From assembly GCF_014108865.1 (NCBI RefSeq), contig NZ_CP053928.1:2666001-2730000 (forward strand): DNA of 64,000 nt. The letters run 5' to 3'. This DNA comes from Nocardioides sp. WS12 (lineage in GTDB: Bacteria > Actinomycetota > Actinomycetes > Propionibacteriales > Nocardioidaceae). Numbering within the stretch: the stretch's first letter is position 1; each line of letters opens with the position of its first letter. Under the pieces are notes generated by a model that was given only the letters and a program-made list of their open reading frames with translations, had not been told where the DNA came from and ran no database searches. Below are positions 8,985 to 23,158 of the stretch, in pieces. The translations under genes and the position numbers were made by a program.

Positions 8985-9362
8985 TCAGAAGTCGCTGTAG
9001 AGGCTTCCGGAGAAGCTGTCGGTCGCGATGATCAGGATCCAGACGATCACACCGATGACGATGCTCGCGATACCGAGGCTCAGGCCGGCGATGGCCAGGC
9101 CCTTGCCGGTCTTCTTGCCTTCGTCGATCTCCTTCTTCGCGAGGAAGCCGGTGACCGTTGCGGCGATGCCGAGCACGAAGTACGTGCAGCAGAGCAGGCC
9201 GAGGATGCCGGTGACGAGCGAGACGATCGCCAGCACCGAGGTCTGGGTGGGCTGTCCGCCGCCGGCGCCGAAGGCAGGCTGGCCGTAGGGCTGGCCGGGG
9301 CCACCGTAGCCACCACCGGGCGGGGGCGGGGGAGTTCCGTAGGGCGGTTCGTTGTAGCTCAC
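8985..9362 (-). CDS. DUF4190-like membrane protein with Pro/Gly-rich N-terminus
   Basis: About 125 residues: a Pro/Gly/Tyr-rich cytosolic N-terminus (~45 residues) followed by two TM helices separated by a Lys/Glu-rich loop (KKEIDEGKKTGKGLA), the DUF4190 layout. I chose the GTG at 9362 because AAAGG lies seven bases upstream; the ATG five codons earlier would place that site inside the gene. It lies next to a TM2-domain gene with a similar Pro-rich N-terminus on the same strand. Function is unknown. Confidence 0.78.
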   Translation of the reverse strand: MSYNEPPYGTPPPPPGGGYGGPGQPYGQPAFGAGGGQPTQTSVLAIVSLVTGILGLLCCTYFVLGIAATVTGFLAKKEIDEGKKTGKGLAIAGLSLGIASIVIGVIVWILIIATDSFSGSLYSDF

Positions 9363-9428
9363 GTGTCTGCCTTTCATGGGTACGGCCGAGGGTCGGGCTG
9401 TGGTGGGAACCCTAACGGCCGCGTCGAT

Positions 9429-9860
9429 CTACCGCAGCAGGCGCCCGTGCTGGTCCGTCGGGCGGCCGGTCAGGAGCACGATCCCGTCGATGATCGACCA
9501 CAGGCAGAAGGCCGGCAGGGTGACGAATCCGATGATCGCGCAGAGCAGTACCCAACTGATGAGCGATCCGAGCAACTGCGTCAGGCCGATTCCGATCTGC
9601 CCCTGGTACAGGCGCCCGACGCCACAGACGCCGACGAAGGGGAGCAGCAGGTTCAGCAGGCCGGCGGCGAGTTTCGACTTGTCGGACATCGGCTGACCGG
9701 TGACCGGGTCGACGCCGTACCCCGGAACCATCGCGTACCCGTAGGGTGCCGGCGCGCCGTACGGAGGCGGAAACGGCTGCTGGAACCCCGGCTGGTAGGG
9801 CTGTTGGTACGGCGGGTACGGGCCGGACGGTTCCTCCGGCGGCGGGTAGGCGTCACTCAC
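9429..9860 (-). CDS. TM2 domain-containing membrane protein
   Basis: 143 residues: a long Pro/Tyr/Gly-rich N-terminus (residues 1-58) and a TM2 domain (about 59-143) with a [14 protein letters not shown] helix, a turn containing GVGRLYQGQ and a second helix ending in [10 protein letters not shown]. It starts at GTG with TAGCCT six bases upstream, so the message is probably leaderless. The role is unknown. Confidence 0.82.
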   Translation of the reverse strand: MSDAYPPPEEPSGPYPPYQQPYQPGFQQPFPPPYGAPAPYGYAMVPGYGVDPVTGQPMSDKSKLAAGLLNLLLPFVGVCGVGRLYQGQIGIGLTQLLGSLISWVLLCAIIGFVTLPAFCLWSIIDGIVLLTGRPTDQHGRLLR

Positions 9861-9866
9861 GAGCCG

Positions 9867-9872
9867 AGGCTA
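9867..9872 (-). promoter_or_regulatory. -10 element for leaderless TM2-domain gene
   Basis: Reads TAGCCT on the minus strand, then CGGCTC, then the GTG start at 9860. Confidence 0.55.
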
Positions 9873-9992
9873 GGGCAATCGCAGGTCACCTGCGCACGGA
9901 ACGCCGGCGCCGTTCGGGCGACGCTGTCGAGGCGGAACAATGGTCGGACTGTGTGTGGGGCGTTGAGGGCCGCGTGACACACTCGACACACC

Positions 9993-10015
9993 CCTTGGGC
10001 GAGAGCCGCCCGAGG
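9993..10015 (+). promoter_or_regulatory. Hairpin in the trpC leader
   Basis: CCTTGGGCG, loop AGAGC, CGCCCGAGG: a nine-pair stem with one G-T pair, ending 24 bases before the trpC ATG. No T-run follows. It could be a leader structure acting on trpC expression, but I see no complete attenuator or T-box. Confidence 0.35.
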
Positions 10016-10039
10016 TCTCACCGACTCAACGGAGGCGAC

Positions 10040-10857
10040 ATGTCGGCCCCCCAGGCCTCCCAGCCCACGGTGCTCGACGGGATCGTCGCCGGAGTGCTCG
10101 AGGACCTCGCGGTCCGTCAGGCGTCCGTGTCGGAAGCCGATCTCCGCGCCGCTCTTGCCGATGTCGATGCACCGCGCGACCCGATGCCCCATCTGCGTGG
10201 CGCGGGTTCGAGCGTGATCGCCGAGGTCAAGCGCAAGAGCCCGAGCAAGGGCGAGCTGGCCGAGATCGCCGATCCCGCTGCGCTGGCCCGGGAGTACGCC
10301 GCCGGCGGTGCCGCCGCGATCAGCGTGCTCACGGAGCAGCGCCGTTTCAACGGCAGCCTTGCCGACCTGCGGGCCGTACGGGCCGCGGTCAACACCCCGA
10401 TCCTCCGCAAGGATTTCATCGTCACGGAGTACCAGCTCCTCGAGGCGCGGGCGGCGGGCGCCGACCTGGCGCTGCTGATCGTGGCTTCGTTGCCCGGCGA
10501 GATGCTGTCCCGCCTCCACGACTACGCCCGCGAGCTCGGACTGACCGTGCTCGTCGAGGTGCACGACGAGATCGAGACGGCGCGGGCCGTTGACCTCGGC
10601 GCCGAACTGATCGGCGTCAATGCCCGCAACCTCAAGACGCTCGCCGTCGACCCCGACACCTTCGGGCGCCTCGCGCCGCACGTGCCGGCCGACCGGGTGC
10701 TCGTGGCGGAGTCCGGCATCACCGGCGCGCAAGACGTCCAGCGTTTCGTCGACGAAGGCGCCCGCGCGGTGCTCGTGGGCGAGGCCCTGGTGAAGAACGG
10801 TGCGCCGCGTGAGGCGGTCGCTGAGATGACAGGCCTGCAGATGACGGGGATTGCTGG

Positions 10858-10861
<4 letters not shown>
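10040..10861 (+). CDS. trpC: Indole-3-glycerol phosphate synthase
   Basis: Closes CdRP to indole-3-glycerol phosphate, the step before tryptophan synthase. The 273-residue TIM barrel has the catalytic segments [12 protein letters not shown] (Lys on beta-1), ILRKDFIV (beta-3), the Glu-containing [16 protein letters not shown] and LVAESGI. The ATG at 10040 is preceded by GGAGG with ideal spacing; the longer frame upstream is non-homologous. It overlaps trpB by ATGA. No trpF, trpD or trpE is present nearby; actinobacteria often use PriA for the TrpF step. Confidence 0.96.
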
Positions 10862-12068
<1,207 letters not shown>

Positions 12069-12072
<4 letters not shown>

Positions 12073-12878
12073 CCAGCAGTAGCGAGGCCTTCGCCTTCGC
12101 CCGCGCCGAGAACCGGGCCGCGCTCGTCGGTTACCTCCCGGCCGGCTACCCCGACGTCGACGGCAGCATTGCCGCGCTCAAGGCGATGGTCGACGCCGGC
12201 TGTGACGTCATCGAGATCGGCCTGCCCTACAGCGACCCGGTGATGGACGGCCCGACGATCCAGGCCGCCGCCCAGCAGGCCCTCGAGGGCGGTGTGCGCA
12301 CCACCGACGTGCTCCGCACCGTCGAGGCCGTCGCCGCCACGGGCACGCCCACCCTGGTGATGACCTACTGGAACCCCGTCGAGCGGTACGGCGTCGAGCG
12401 GTTCGCGCGCGATCTCGCCAGTGCTGGCGGGGCTGGTCTGATCACCCCCGACCTGACGCCCGACTTCGCACCCGAGTGGATCGCGGCCGCGGACCAGCAC
12501 GACCTCGACAAGGTGTTCCTCGTCGCCCCTTCGTCCACCGACGAGCGGATCGCCATGACGACGGCCGCCTGTCGCGGCTTCGTCTACGCGACGGCCGTCA
12601 TGGGCGTCACCGGTGCCCGGACATCGACGAGTGACCTCGCGGGCCCCCTCGTCGCGCGGACCAAGGCGTCCACGAGCCTCCCCGTCGGGGTCGGCCTGGG
12701 CGTGAGCAACGGCGCGCAGGCCGCCGAGGTGGCGTCGTACGCCGACGGCGTGATCGTCGGCTCGGCCTTCGTCCGCGTCCTGCTGGACAACGCCGGCGAC
12801 CGCGCGGCCGGACTGGCCGCCCTCTCGGCCCTCACCGAGGACCTGGCGAACGGCGTGGCCGGGGGCGTGCGTGCGTAG
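12069..12878 (+). CDS. trpA: Tryptophan synthase alpha subunit
   Basis: Cleaves indole-3-glycerol phosphate and passes indole to TrpB. This 269-residue TIM barrel has both catalytic acids at the canonical positions: Glu49 in [11 protein letters not shown] and Asp60 in MDGPT. The phosphate-binding loop [11 protein letters not shown] is intact. It starts with GTG overlapping the trpB stop (GTGA), and its own end overlaps the Sco1-like gene by 8 bp. Confidence 0.96.
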
Positions 12879-13479
12879 GACGTTCCGCCTCGTCGTACTG
12901 CTGATGGCCCTGGGGCTCGTGGGCACGGCCTGCGGGAGCAGCCCGGAGGAGTTCACCGGGACCCGGCTCGAGAATCCCTATGCCGCTCCCGACATCGAGC
13001 TCACCGACACCGCCGGCGAGCCGTACTCGCTCGCCGCGGACACCGACAAGCCGCTCACGCTCGTGTTCTTCGGTTACACCGAGTGCCCGGACTTCTGTCC
13101 CATGGTGCTCAACAACATCGCGGCGGCGCTCAATCGCGTCGACGACGCCGATCGCAAGAAGGTCGACGTGGTGCTCGTGACCACCGATCCCGCGCGCGAC
13201 ACCCCCCAGGTGATGCGTGAATACCTCGATCGCTTCAACAAGGACTTCATCGGCCTGACCGGCGACCTGGACACCATCATCGCCGTCGGCGACCCGATGG
13301 CGGTCTACGTCAACGACGGCAAGTTGTTGCCCACCGGGGGATATGACCTCGGGGGGCACTCGACCTTCACGCTCGCGATCGACAGCAACAACGAGGCCAT
13401 CGCACTGTGGAACCAGGAGACGTCGAACACCGAGTTCGCCGCCGACATCCACACCCTGCTGAACCAGGACGAGGACTAG
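12871..13479 (+). CDS. Sco1/SenC-family copper chaperone lipoprotein
   Basis: A 202-residue lipoprotein: signal peptide with lipobox VGTAC, then a thioredoxin-like fold. The CxxxC motif (CPDFC, in GYTECPDFCPMV) and the distal His in GGHSTF form the Sco copper site, and the DPARDTP loop is typical. Sco proteins deliver copper to the CuA centre of cytochrome c oxidase or act in thiol redox outside the membrane. It starts at GTG inside the end of trpA and precedes lgt, which supplies the lipid modification it would need. Confidence 0.9.
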   Translation: MRRTFRLVVLLMALGLVGTACGSSPEEFTGTRLENPYAAPDIELTDTAGEPYSLAADTDKPLTLVFFGYTECPDFCPMVLNNIAAALNRVDDADRKKVDVVLVTTDPARDTPQVMREYLDRFNKDFIGLTGDLDTIIAVGDPMAVYVNDGKLLPTGGYDLGGHSTFTLAIDSNNEAIALWNQETSNTEFAADIHTLLNQDED

Positions 13480-13489
13480 GACCAACGAC

Positions 13490-14458
13490 GTGTTGACCCA
13501 GCTGATCACCGCCTCCATTCCGAGCCCGGCCAACGGGGTCTGGCACCTCGGGCCGTTCCCGCTGCGCGGCTACGCGCTGTGCATCATCCTCGGCATCGTC
13601 GTCGCCATCTGGATCGGCGAGAAGCGGTGGGCTGCTCGCGGCGGCACCATCGGCGAGATGCAGGACGTCGCGATCTGGGCGGTCCCCTTCGGCCTGGTCG
13701 GCGCCCGGCTCTACCACGTCGCCACCGACTGGAAGAACTACTTCGGCGAGGGCGGCGACCCGGTGTCGGCGCTCTACGTCTGGCACGGCGGCCTCGGCAT
13801 CTGGGGCGGCGTGGCACTCGGCGCTGTGGGCGCCTGGATCGGAGCCCGGCGCAAGGGCATCAAGGTGCTCCCCATGCTCGACGCCCTGGCGCCCGGCGTG
13901 CTCGTCGCCCAGGCGATCGGACGCTGGGGCAACTGGTTCAACCAGGAGCTCTACGGCAAGCCCACCGACCTGCCCTGGGGCCTGGAGATCGACAAGGCCC
14001 ACTTCAGCAGTTCCTACGAGCAGCAGCTCTACGAAGCGGGCACGCCGCTGCCCGACATGGCGACGTTCCACCCGACGTACCTCTACGAGTTCTTCTGGAA
14101 CCTCGCCGCGTTCGCGGTGATCATCTGGCTCGAGCGCCGCTACCGCCTCGGCCACGGCCGCGTGATGGCCGTCTACGTCATGGCCTACACGGCAGGACGT
14201 GGCTGGATCGAGTACCTCCGCATCGACGACGTCCAGCTCGACAACGTCCTGGGCCTCCGCTTCAACGTGTGGACCTCGATCGTGCTCTTCGTGGCGGCTG
14301 CGGCGTACTTCCTGTGGTCGCTGCGGCATCGTCCCGGGCGCGAGGAATCGGTGTACGTCGACGAGCGCATCTCGGAGGTCGAGACTGACGTCTCAACGGC
14401 CGAGAAGACGGCCACGGACGATTCCGATGTGACGGACGAGGCATCCACCAGCGACTAA
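13490..14458 (+). CDS. lgt: Prolipoprotein diacylglyceryl transferase
   Basis: Transfers diacylglycerol from phosphatidylglycerol to the lipobox Cys of prolipoproteins in the cytoplasmic membrane. The 322-residue protein has about seven TM segments and the Lgt signature GRWGNWFNQELYGKPT, preceded by the HGGLGIWGG loop. The C-terminal ~50 residues are acidic and Thr/Ser-rich, an extension common in actinobacteria. It starts at GTG eleven bases after the Sco1-like gene. Several lipoproteins in this window are likely substrates. Confidence 0.96.
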   Translation: MLTQLITASIPSPANGVWHLGPFPLRGYALCIILGIVVAIWIGEKRWAARGGTIGEMQDVAIWAVPFGLVGARLYHVATDWKNYFGEGGDPVSALYVWHGGLGIWGGVALGAVGAWIGARRKGIKVLPMLDALAPGVLVAQAIGRWGNWFNQELYGKPTDLPWGLEIDKAHFSSSYEQQLYEAGTPLPDMATFHPTYLYEFFWNLAAFAVIIWLERRYRLGHGRVMAVYVMAYTAGRGWIEYLRIDDVQLDNVLGLRFNVWTSIVLFVAAAAYFLWSLRHRPGREESVYVDERISEVETDVSTAEKTATDDSDVTDEASTSD

Positions 14459-14487
14459 CGATTGGGCAGGTGCGGTTCACACGGTGG

Positions 14488-14493
14488 TAATCT
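14488..14493 (+). promoter_or_regulatory. -10-like element upstream of gltB
   Basis: TAATCT in the 134-base gap between lgt and gltB, about 100 bases before the start. No -35 with good spacing is visible. Confidence 0.35.
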
Positions 14494-14592
14494 GGGACTT
14501 CCGCCGCGTGGGCCAGTGACGTCCCTTGCGCCTCACCTTCTGTGGCCCCTTCAAGTGGAGTGCCCACAGACGTAGTCGACGGGAGAACCCTG

Positions 14593-19159
<4,567 letters not shown>

Positions 19160-19167
<8 letters not shown>

Positions 19168-20629
19168 CCCGAAGGGCTTTCTCAAGGCGGACCGTGAGGT
19201 CGCGACCCGCCGTCCCGTCGAGGAGCGGATCCAGGACTGGAACGAGGTCTACCCGGGAGGGATCGGCCGCGCACTGCTGCCGATCATCAACGTGCAGGCC
19301 AGCCGTTGCATGGACTGCGGCATCCCGTTCTGCCACCAGGGCTGCCCCCTCGGGAACATCATTCCCGAGTGGAACGACCTGGTGTTCCGCAACGACTGGG
19401 AGGGCGCCATCGAGCGCCTGCACGCGACCAACAACTTCCCGGAGTTCACCGGTCGCCTCTGCCCGGCCCCGTGCGAGACCGCTTGCGTGCTCGGTATCAA
19501 CCAGCCGGCCGTGACGATCAAGAACATCGAGGTCTCGATCATCGACAAGGCCTTCGACTCCGGCTTCGTGCGGCCTCAGCCGCCGGAGTGGTTGTCGGGC
19601 AAGACGATCGCGGTCGTCGGCTCGGGTCCGGCCGGACTCGCCGCTGCCCAGCAGTTGACGCGTGCGGGTCACACCGTCGCCGTCTACGAACGGGCCGACA
19701 AGCCCGGTGGGCTGCTGCGCTACGGCATCCCCGAGTTCAAGATGGAGAAGAAGCACGTCGACCAGCGCCTCGAGCAGATGAAGCGCGAGGGCACCGTGTT
19801 CCGTTCGGGTGTCGAGGTCGGCAGTGGCGCCCTCACCGGACAGGCCCTCAAGGACCGGTACGACGCCGTCGTGATCGCGATCGGCTCGACCGTTGCGCGT
19901 GACCTGCCGGTGCCCGGACGCGAGTTCAACGGCATCCACCAGGCGATGGAGTTCCTCCCGCAGGCCAACCGTGTCGCGCTGGGGGAGACCGTCGAAGGCC
20001 AGATCCGTGCCGACGGCAAGCACGTCGTCATCATCGGTGGCGGTGACACCGGAGCCGACTGCCTCGGCACCTCGGTGCGCCAGGGCGCGGCGTCGATCAC
20101 GCAGCTCGAGATCCTGCCGGAGCCTCCGGGCGACCGTCCCGCGGGGCAGCCGTGGCCGACGTACCCGATGACGTTCCGGATCTCCTCGGCGCACGAAGAG
20201 GCCGGTGACCGGGTCTACTCGGTGTCGACCAAGGAGTTCGTGGGCGACGAGGACGGCAACGTCCGCGCGCTGCGGATCGTCGAGGTCGCCTTCGAGGGCG
20301 GCAAGCTCGTCGAGAAGGAGGGTTCGGAGCGGGAGATCCCGGCCGACCTCGTCCTGTTCGCGATGGGCTTCGTCGGACCCGAGCAGCCCGGCCTCATCGA
20401 GCAGCTCGGTGTCGAGCTCGACGAGCGCGGCAACGTCAAGCGGTCGAACAACTACGCGACCTCGGTCGAGGGTGTGTTCGTCGCTGGTGACGCCGGTCGT
20501 GGCCAGTCGCTGATCGTGTGGGCCATCGCCGAGGGCCGTGCGGCCGCCGCAGGTGTGGACGAGTTCCTCACCGGCAGCACGCAGTTGCCCGCGCCGATTC
20601 CGCCGACCGCGCGACCGCTGGTCGTCTGA
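19160..20629 (+). CDS. gltD: Glutamate synthase (NADPH) small subunit
   Basis: Passes electrons from NADPH through FAD and iron-sulfur clusters to GltB. The 489-residue protein has N-terminal cluster cysteines C50, C53, C58, C62 and CPAPCETAC, an FAD-binding [11 protein letters not shown] loop and an NADPH-binding [10 protein letters not shown] loop. The end carries the [14 protein letters not shown] flavin segment. The ATG lies within the end of gltB. A dispersed repeat and a strong terminator follow directly. Confidence 0.96.
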
Positions 20630-20631
20630 CT

Positions 20632-20679
20632 CAAGGTCGTCGAGTAGCGGTGAGCACCAGCGAACCGCGTATCGAGACG
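20632..20679 (+). repeat. Dispersed repeat copy 1 (behind gltD)
   Basis: Begins CAAGGTCGTCGAGTAGC and ends GCGTATCGAGACG; the same ends recur at 54885-54930 behind rpsA. The middle differs. It belongs to the TACTCGAC...GTATCGAGAC type of short, imperfectly palindromic repeat scattered in actinobacterial genomes. Confidence 0.75.
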
Positions 20680-20686
20680 TATCACA

Positions 20687-20734
20687 CGCATCGGCGCAGA
20701 CTTCACCCGGAGTTTGCGCCGATGCGGCGTTTTT
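20687..20734 (+). terminator. Rho-independent terminator of gltBD
   Basis: A perfect 12-bp stem (CGCATCGGCGCA / TGCGCCGATGCG) with a 16-base loop, followed by GCGTTTTT. Confidence 0.88.
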
Positions 20735-20751
20735 CGCCCCTCCGGCCCCGC

Positions 20752-20757
20752 TAGGGT
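20752..20757 (+). promoter_or_regulatory. -10 element for leaderless pyk
   Basis: TAGGGT, then six bases, then the pyk GTG at 20764. Confidence 0.6.
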
Positions 20758-20763
20758 GGGCAG

Positions 20764-22224
20764 GTGCGGAGAGCCAAGATCGTGTGCACCCTGGGGCCGG
20801 CCACCAGTTCCGAACGGCGGATCCGCGAGTTGGTCTACGCCGGGATGGACGTGGCCCGCCTCAACATGAGCCACGGCAGTCACGAGCAGCACGCGGAGGC
20901 CTATCGGCTGGTCCGCGAGGCCTCGGACGCCAGCGGCCACGGCGTCGGCATCCTCGCCGACCTGCAGGGCCCGAAGATCCGCCTCGAGCGGTTCTCCGGC
21001 GGGCCGGTGCGGCTCGCGCGCGGTCAGCGATGGACCATCACCACGCGCGACGTCGACGGCAACGCCGAGGTCAGCGGGACGACGTACAAGGGACTGCCGG
21101 GGGACGTCGCACCGGGTGACCCGATCCTGATCGACGACGGCAAGGTGCGCCTGCGGGTCGTCGAGGTCACCGACACCGATGTCATCACCGAGGTCCTGGT
21201 CGCCGGGACCGTCAGCAACAACAAGGGGATCAACCTCCCCGGTGTCGCTGTCTCGGTGCCAGCGCTGTCGGAGAAGGACATCACCGACCTGCGGTTCGCG
21301 CTGCACCTCGGTGTCGACTTCATCGCCTTGAGCTTTGTCCGCAACGCGCAGGACGCCGAAGACGTGCGGGTGATCATGCGTGAAGAGGGCATCATGCTCC
21401 CGATCATCGCGAAGATCGAGAAGCCCCAGGCCGTCGAGAACCTCGACGAGGTCGTCGACGCCTTCGATGCCTTCATGGTGGCCCGCGGCGACCTCGGTGT
21501 GGAGTGCCCGCTGGAAGAAGTCCCGTTCCTCCAGAAGAAGATCATCGTGGCGGCGCGGCGCAACGCGAAGCCTGTCATCGTGGCCACCCAGATGCTCGAG
21601 TCGATGATCACCAGCCCGGCCCCGACCCGGGCCGAGGCCAGTGATGTGGCCAATGCGGTGCTCGACGGCGCCGATGCTGTGATGCTGTCCGGCGAGACCG
21701 GCGTGGGGGAGCACCCCATTCACACGGTGGAGACGATGGCCCGGATCATTGCGGCGACCGAGTCCCACGCGCTCGTGGACGACACGTTCAGCCGCTTCGG
21801 ACGGATCGAATGGGACCCGCACACCCGTGCCGGCGTGATCACCAAGGCCGCCGAAGAGGTGGCCCAGCGCGTGGGTGCGAAGTACGTCGTCGCGTTCACG
21901 CAGTCCGGTGACTCGGCCCGTCGCCTCGCGCGCCTGCGCAGCTCCATCCCGGTGTTGGCCTTCACCCCCGAGGCGCGCTGCCGTTCGCAGCTCGCTGTCA
22001 CCTGGGGCGTCGAAGCCTTCCAGACCAAGACCGTCGAGCACACCGACGAGATGGTCCGCCAGGTCGACGAGGAGCTGCTGAAGATCGGTCGCGTCCAGGA
22101 AGGCGACCTGGTCGTGATCGTCGCCGGCAGCCCGCCCGGCATCCCCGGCTCCACGAACGCGCTGCGCATCCACCGGATGGGTGACGCCATTAACGAAGCC
22201 GCGCCGGCGTACAGAAGGCGCTGA
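20764..22224 (+). CDS. pyk: Pyruvate kinase
   Basis: Converts phosphoenolpyruvate and ADP to pyruvate and ATP in glycolysis. The 486-residue protein starts RRAKIVCTLGPATSS and carries the active-site segment IAKIEKPQAVENLDE, the Mg-binding MVARGDLGVE, and ATQMLESM. A full C-terminal regulatory domain is present. The GTG start lies six bases after a TAGGGT box, arguing for a leaderless mRNA. It stands between the gltBD terminator and a convergent LAGLIDADG-type gene whose stop is four bases away. Confidence 0.96.
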   Translation: MRRAKIVCTLGPATSSERRIRELVYAGMDVARLNMSHGSHEQHAEAYRLVREASDASGHGVGILADLQGPKIRLERFSGGPVRLARGQRWTITTRDVDGNAEVSGTTYKGLPGDVAPGDPILIDDGKVRLRVVEVTDTDVITEVLVAGTVSNNKGINLPGVAVSVPALSEKDITDLRFALHLGVDFIALSFVRNAQDAEDVRVIMREEGIMLPIIAKIEKPQAVENLDEVVDAFDAFMVARGDLGVECPLEEVPFLQKKIIVAARRNAKPVIVATQMLESMITSPAPTRAEASDVANAVLDGADAVMLSGETGVGEHPIHTVETMARIIAATESHALVDDTFSRFGRIEWDPHTRAGVITKAAEEVAQRVGAKYVVAFTQSGDSARRLARLRSSIPVLAFTPEARCRSQLAVTWGVEAFQTKTVEHTDEMVRQVDEELLKIGRVQEGDLVVIVAGSPPGIPGSTNALRIHRMGDAINEAAPAYRRR

Positions 22225-22227
22225 GCG

Positions 22228-23007
22228 TCAGCTCTTCAAGCCGATCAGCTCGTCGAGTCGAGCCACGGCCTCGCGGCGGGACACGCTGATCACCCGGACG
22301 TTGGACTGACGCCACGGGATGTCGACGAGATCGAGCGCCCAGCAGCAGAGCTCCCGAATGTCCTGTGACGCATTCACGAACTGCCAACGCGGGTATTCGT
22401 AGGTCTTGGGCTGTCCCGCCACCGGCCTGCGTGCCCAGTTCTTCACGCGGCTGCCGTCCGAGTGGAACAGCCCGCGCAGGAACGGTCCGGGGTGGTCCTC
22501 GACGATCGTGCGTTGCCAGTCGTCGAGGACGATCGGCCGTTTGTGCTTGGGGCCAGGACCGTGTTGCGGGAACAGACACGGCCAGTGCTGCCACGTGGAC
22601 TGCACGTTGATGCAGCCCGGTCGGCGGAGTTGGGCGATCCGGCCGTTCGGGTGGACGGCCGCCATGCATGCGGCGACGTCCTCAATGATCGACAGGTACG
22701 TGTTGTCACAGCTGACACGCAGCGCGAAGTACCTCGGGCCGCGAGCGATGTGTCCGTCGCCGAGGTAGAAGCCGAGCAGTGCGGCGTAGGCGCTGGCCGG
22801 GAGTCGAGCTGAACCACAGCGGGCGCAAGACGCTCGACGTCGCTCAAAGGCGTCGGGATCCTTGGACCATCCGATCAACGTCGAGACGCTGACGCCGAGC
22901 TCCGAAGACACCATTGCCCACGTCGCGCCGGACCGCCGAAGCGACACGGCTCGGTTGCGAGTGTGTTCCGAGTGCACGGTGTCGATGCTCGCCGGAGCGT
23001 CCGACAC
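22228..23007 (-). CDS. Free-standing LAGLIDADG homing endonuclease-like protein with HTH
   Basis: A 259-residue protein. Residues 15-50 form a helix-turn-helix (ATWAMVSSELGVSVSTLIGW), followed by a CARC zinc-ribbon-like pair (61-64). Two LAGLIDADG-type helices follow: LLGFYLGDGHI (Asp84) and FLRGLFHSDGSR (Asp184), each with the catalytic acidic residue. It is not inside an intron or intein. The GTG start is six bases behind the 3' end of a tRNA gene on the same strand and lacks a clear ribosome-binding site. The role may be homing near the tRNA or a domesticated DNA-binding function; both are inference. Confidence 0.75.
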   Translation of the reverse strand: MSDAPASIDTVHSEHTRNRAVSLRRSGATWAMVSSELGVSVSTLIGWSKDPDAFERRRASCARCGSARLPASAYAALLGFYLGDGHIARGPRYFALRVSCDNTYLSIIEDVAACMAAVHPNGRIAQLRRPGCINVQSTWQHWPCLFPQHGPGPKHKRPIVLDDWQRTIVEDHPGPFLRGLFHSDGSRVKNWARRPVAGQPKTYEYPRWQFVNASQDIRELCCWALDLVDIPWRQSNVRVISVSRREAVARLDELIGLKS

Positions 23008-23013
23008 TTCAAG

Positions 23014-23086
23014 TGCCCCGGGTGAGATTCGAACTCACACTGTATGTGGTTTGAGCACATTGTCTCTGCCGTTGGACTACCGGGGC
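23014..23086 (-). tRNA. tRNA with CAA anticodon (Leu), short variable arm
   Basis: A 73-nt cloverleaf: a seven-bp acceptor stem (GCCCCGG/CCGGGGC) with discriminator A and no encoded CCA; a three-bp D stem with GG in the loop; a five-bp anticodon stem ATGTG/CACAT around loop CTCAAAC (anticodon CAA, reading UUG); and a T arm GTGAG-TTCGAAT-CTCAC. The variable region is only five bases, although bacterial tRNA-Leu normally has a long variable arm. Confidence 0.88.
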
Positions 23087-23146
23087 CGGCAACCGTCGAA
23101 AACCGTAGCCGAGACGCCGCTGCAGTGCCGCATCGCCCCGCCCCGA

Positions 23147-23152
23147 TAGCCT
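23147..23152 (+). promoter_or_regulatory. -10 element for leaderless ANTAR regulator gene
   Basis: TAGCCT, then TGCCTC, then GTG at 23159. Confidence 0.55.
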
Positions 23153-23158
23153 TGCCTC

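Noticed and set aside
9900..9990. Possible Trp-codon leader peptide before trpC
   Set aside because: Two Trp codons occur in one frame, but there is no short ATG/GTG frame with a ribosome-binding site and stop around them, and no alternative terminator stem with T-run.
22228..23007. Intein or group I intron hosting the LAGLIDADG-type protein
   Set aside because: There is no split host gene on either side: pyk and the tRNA are both intact, and no intron or intein splice motifs are visible.
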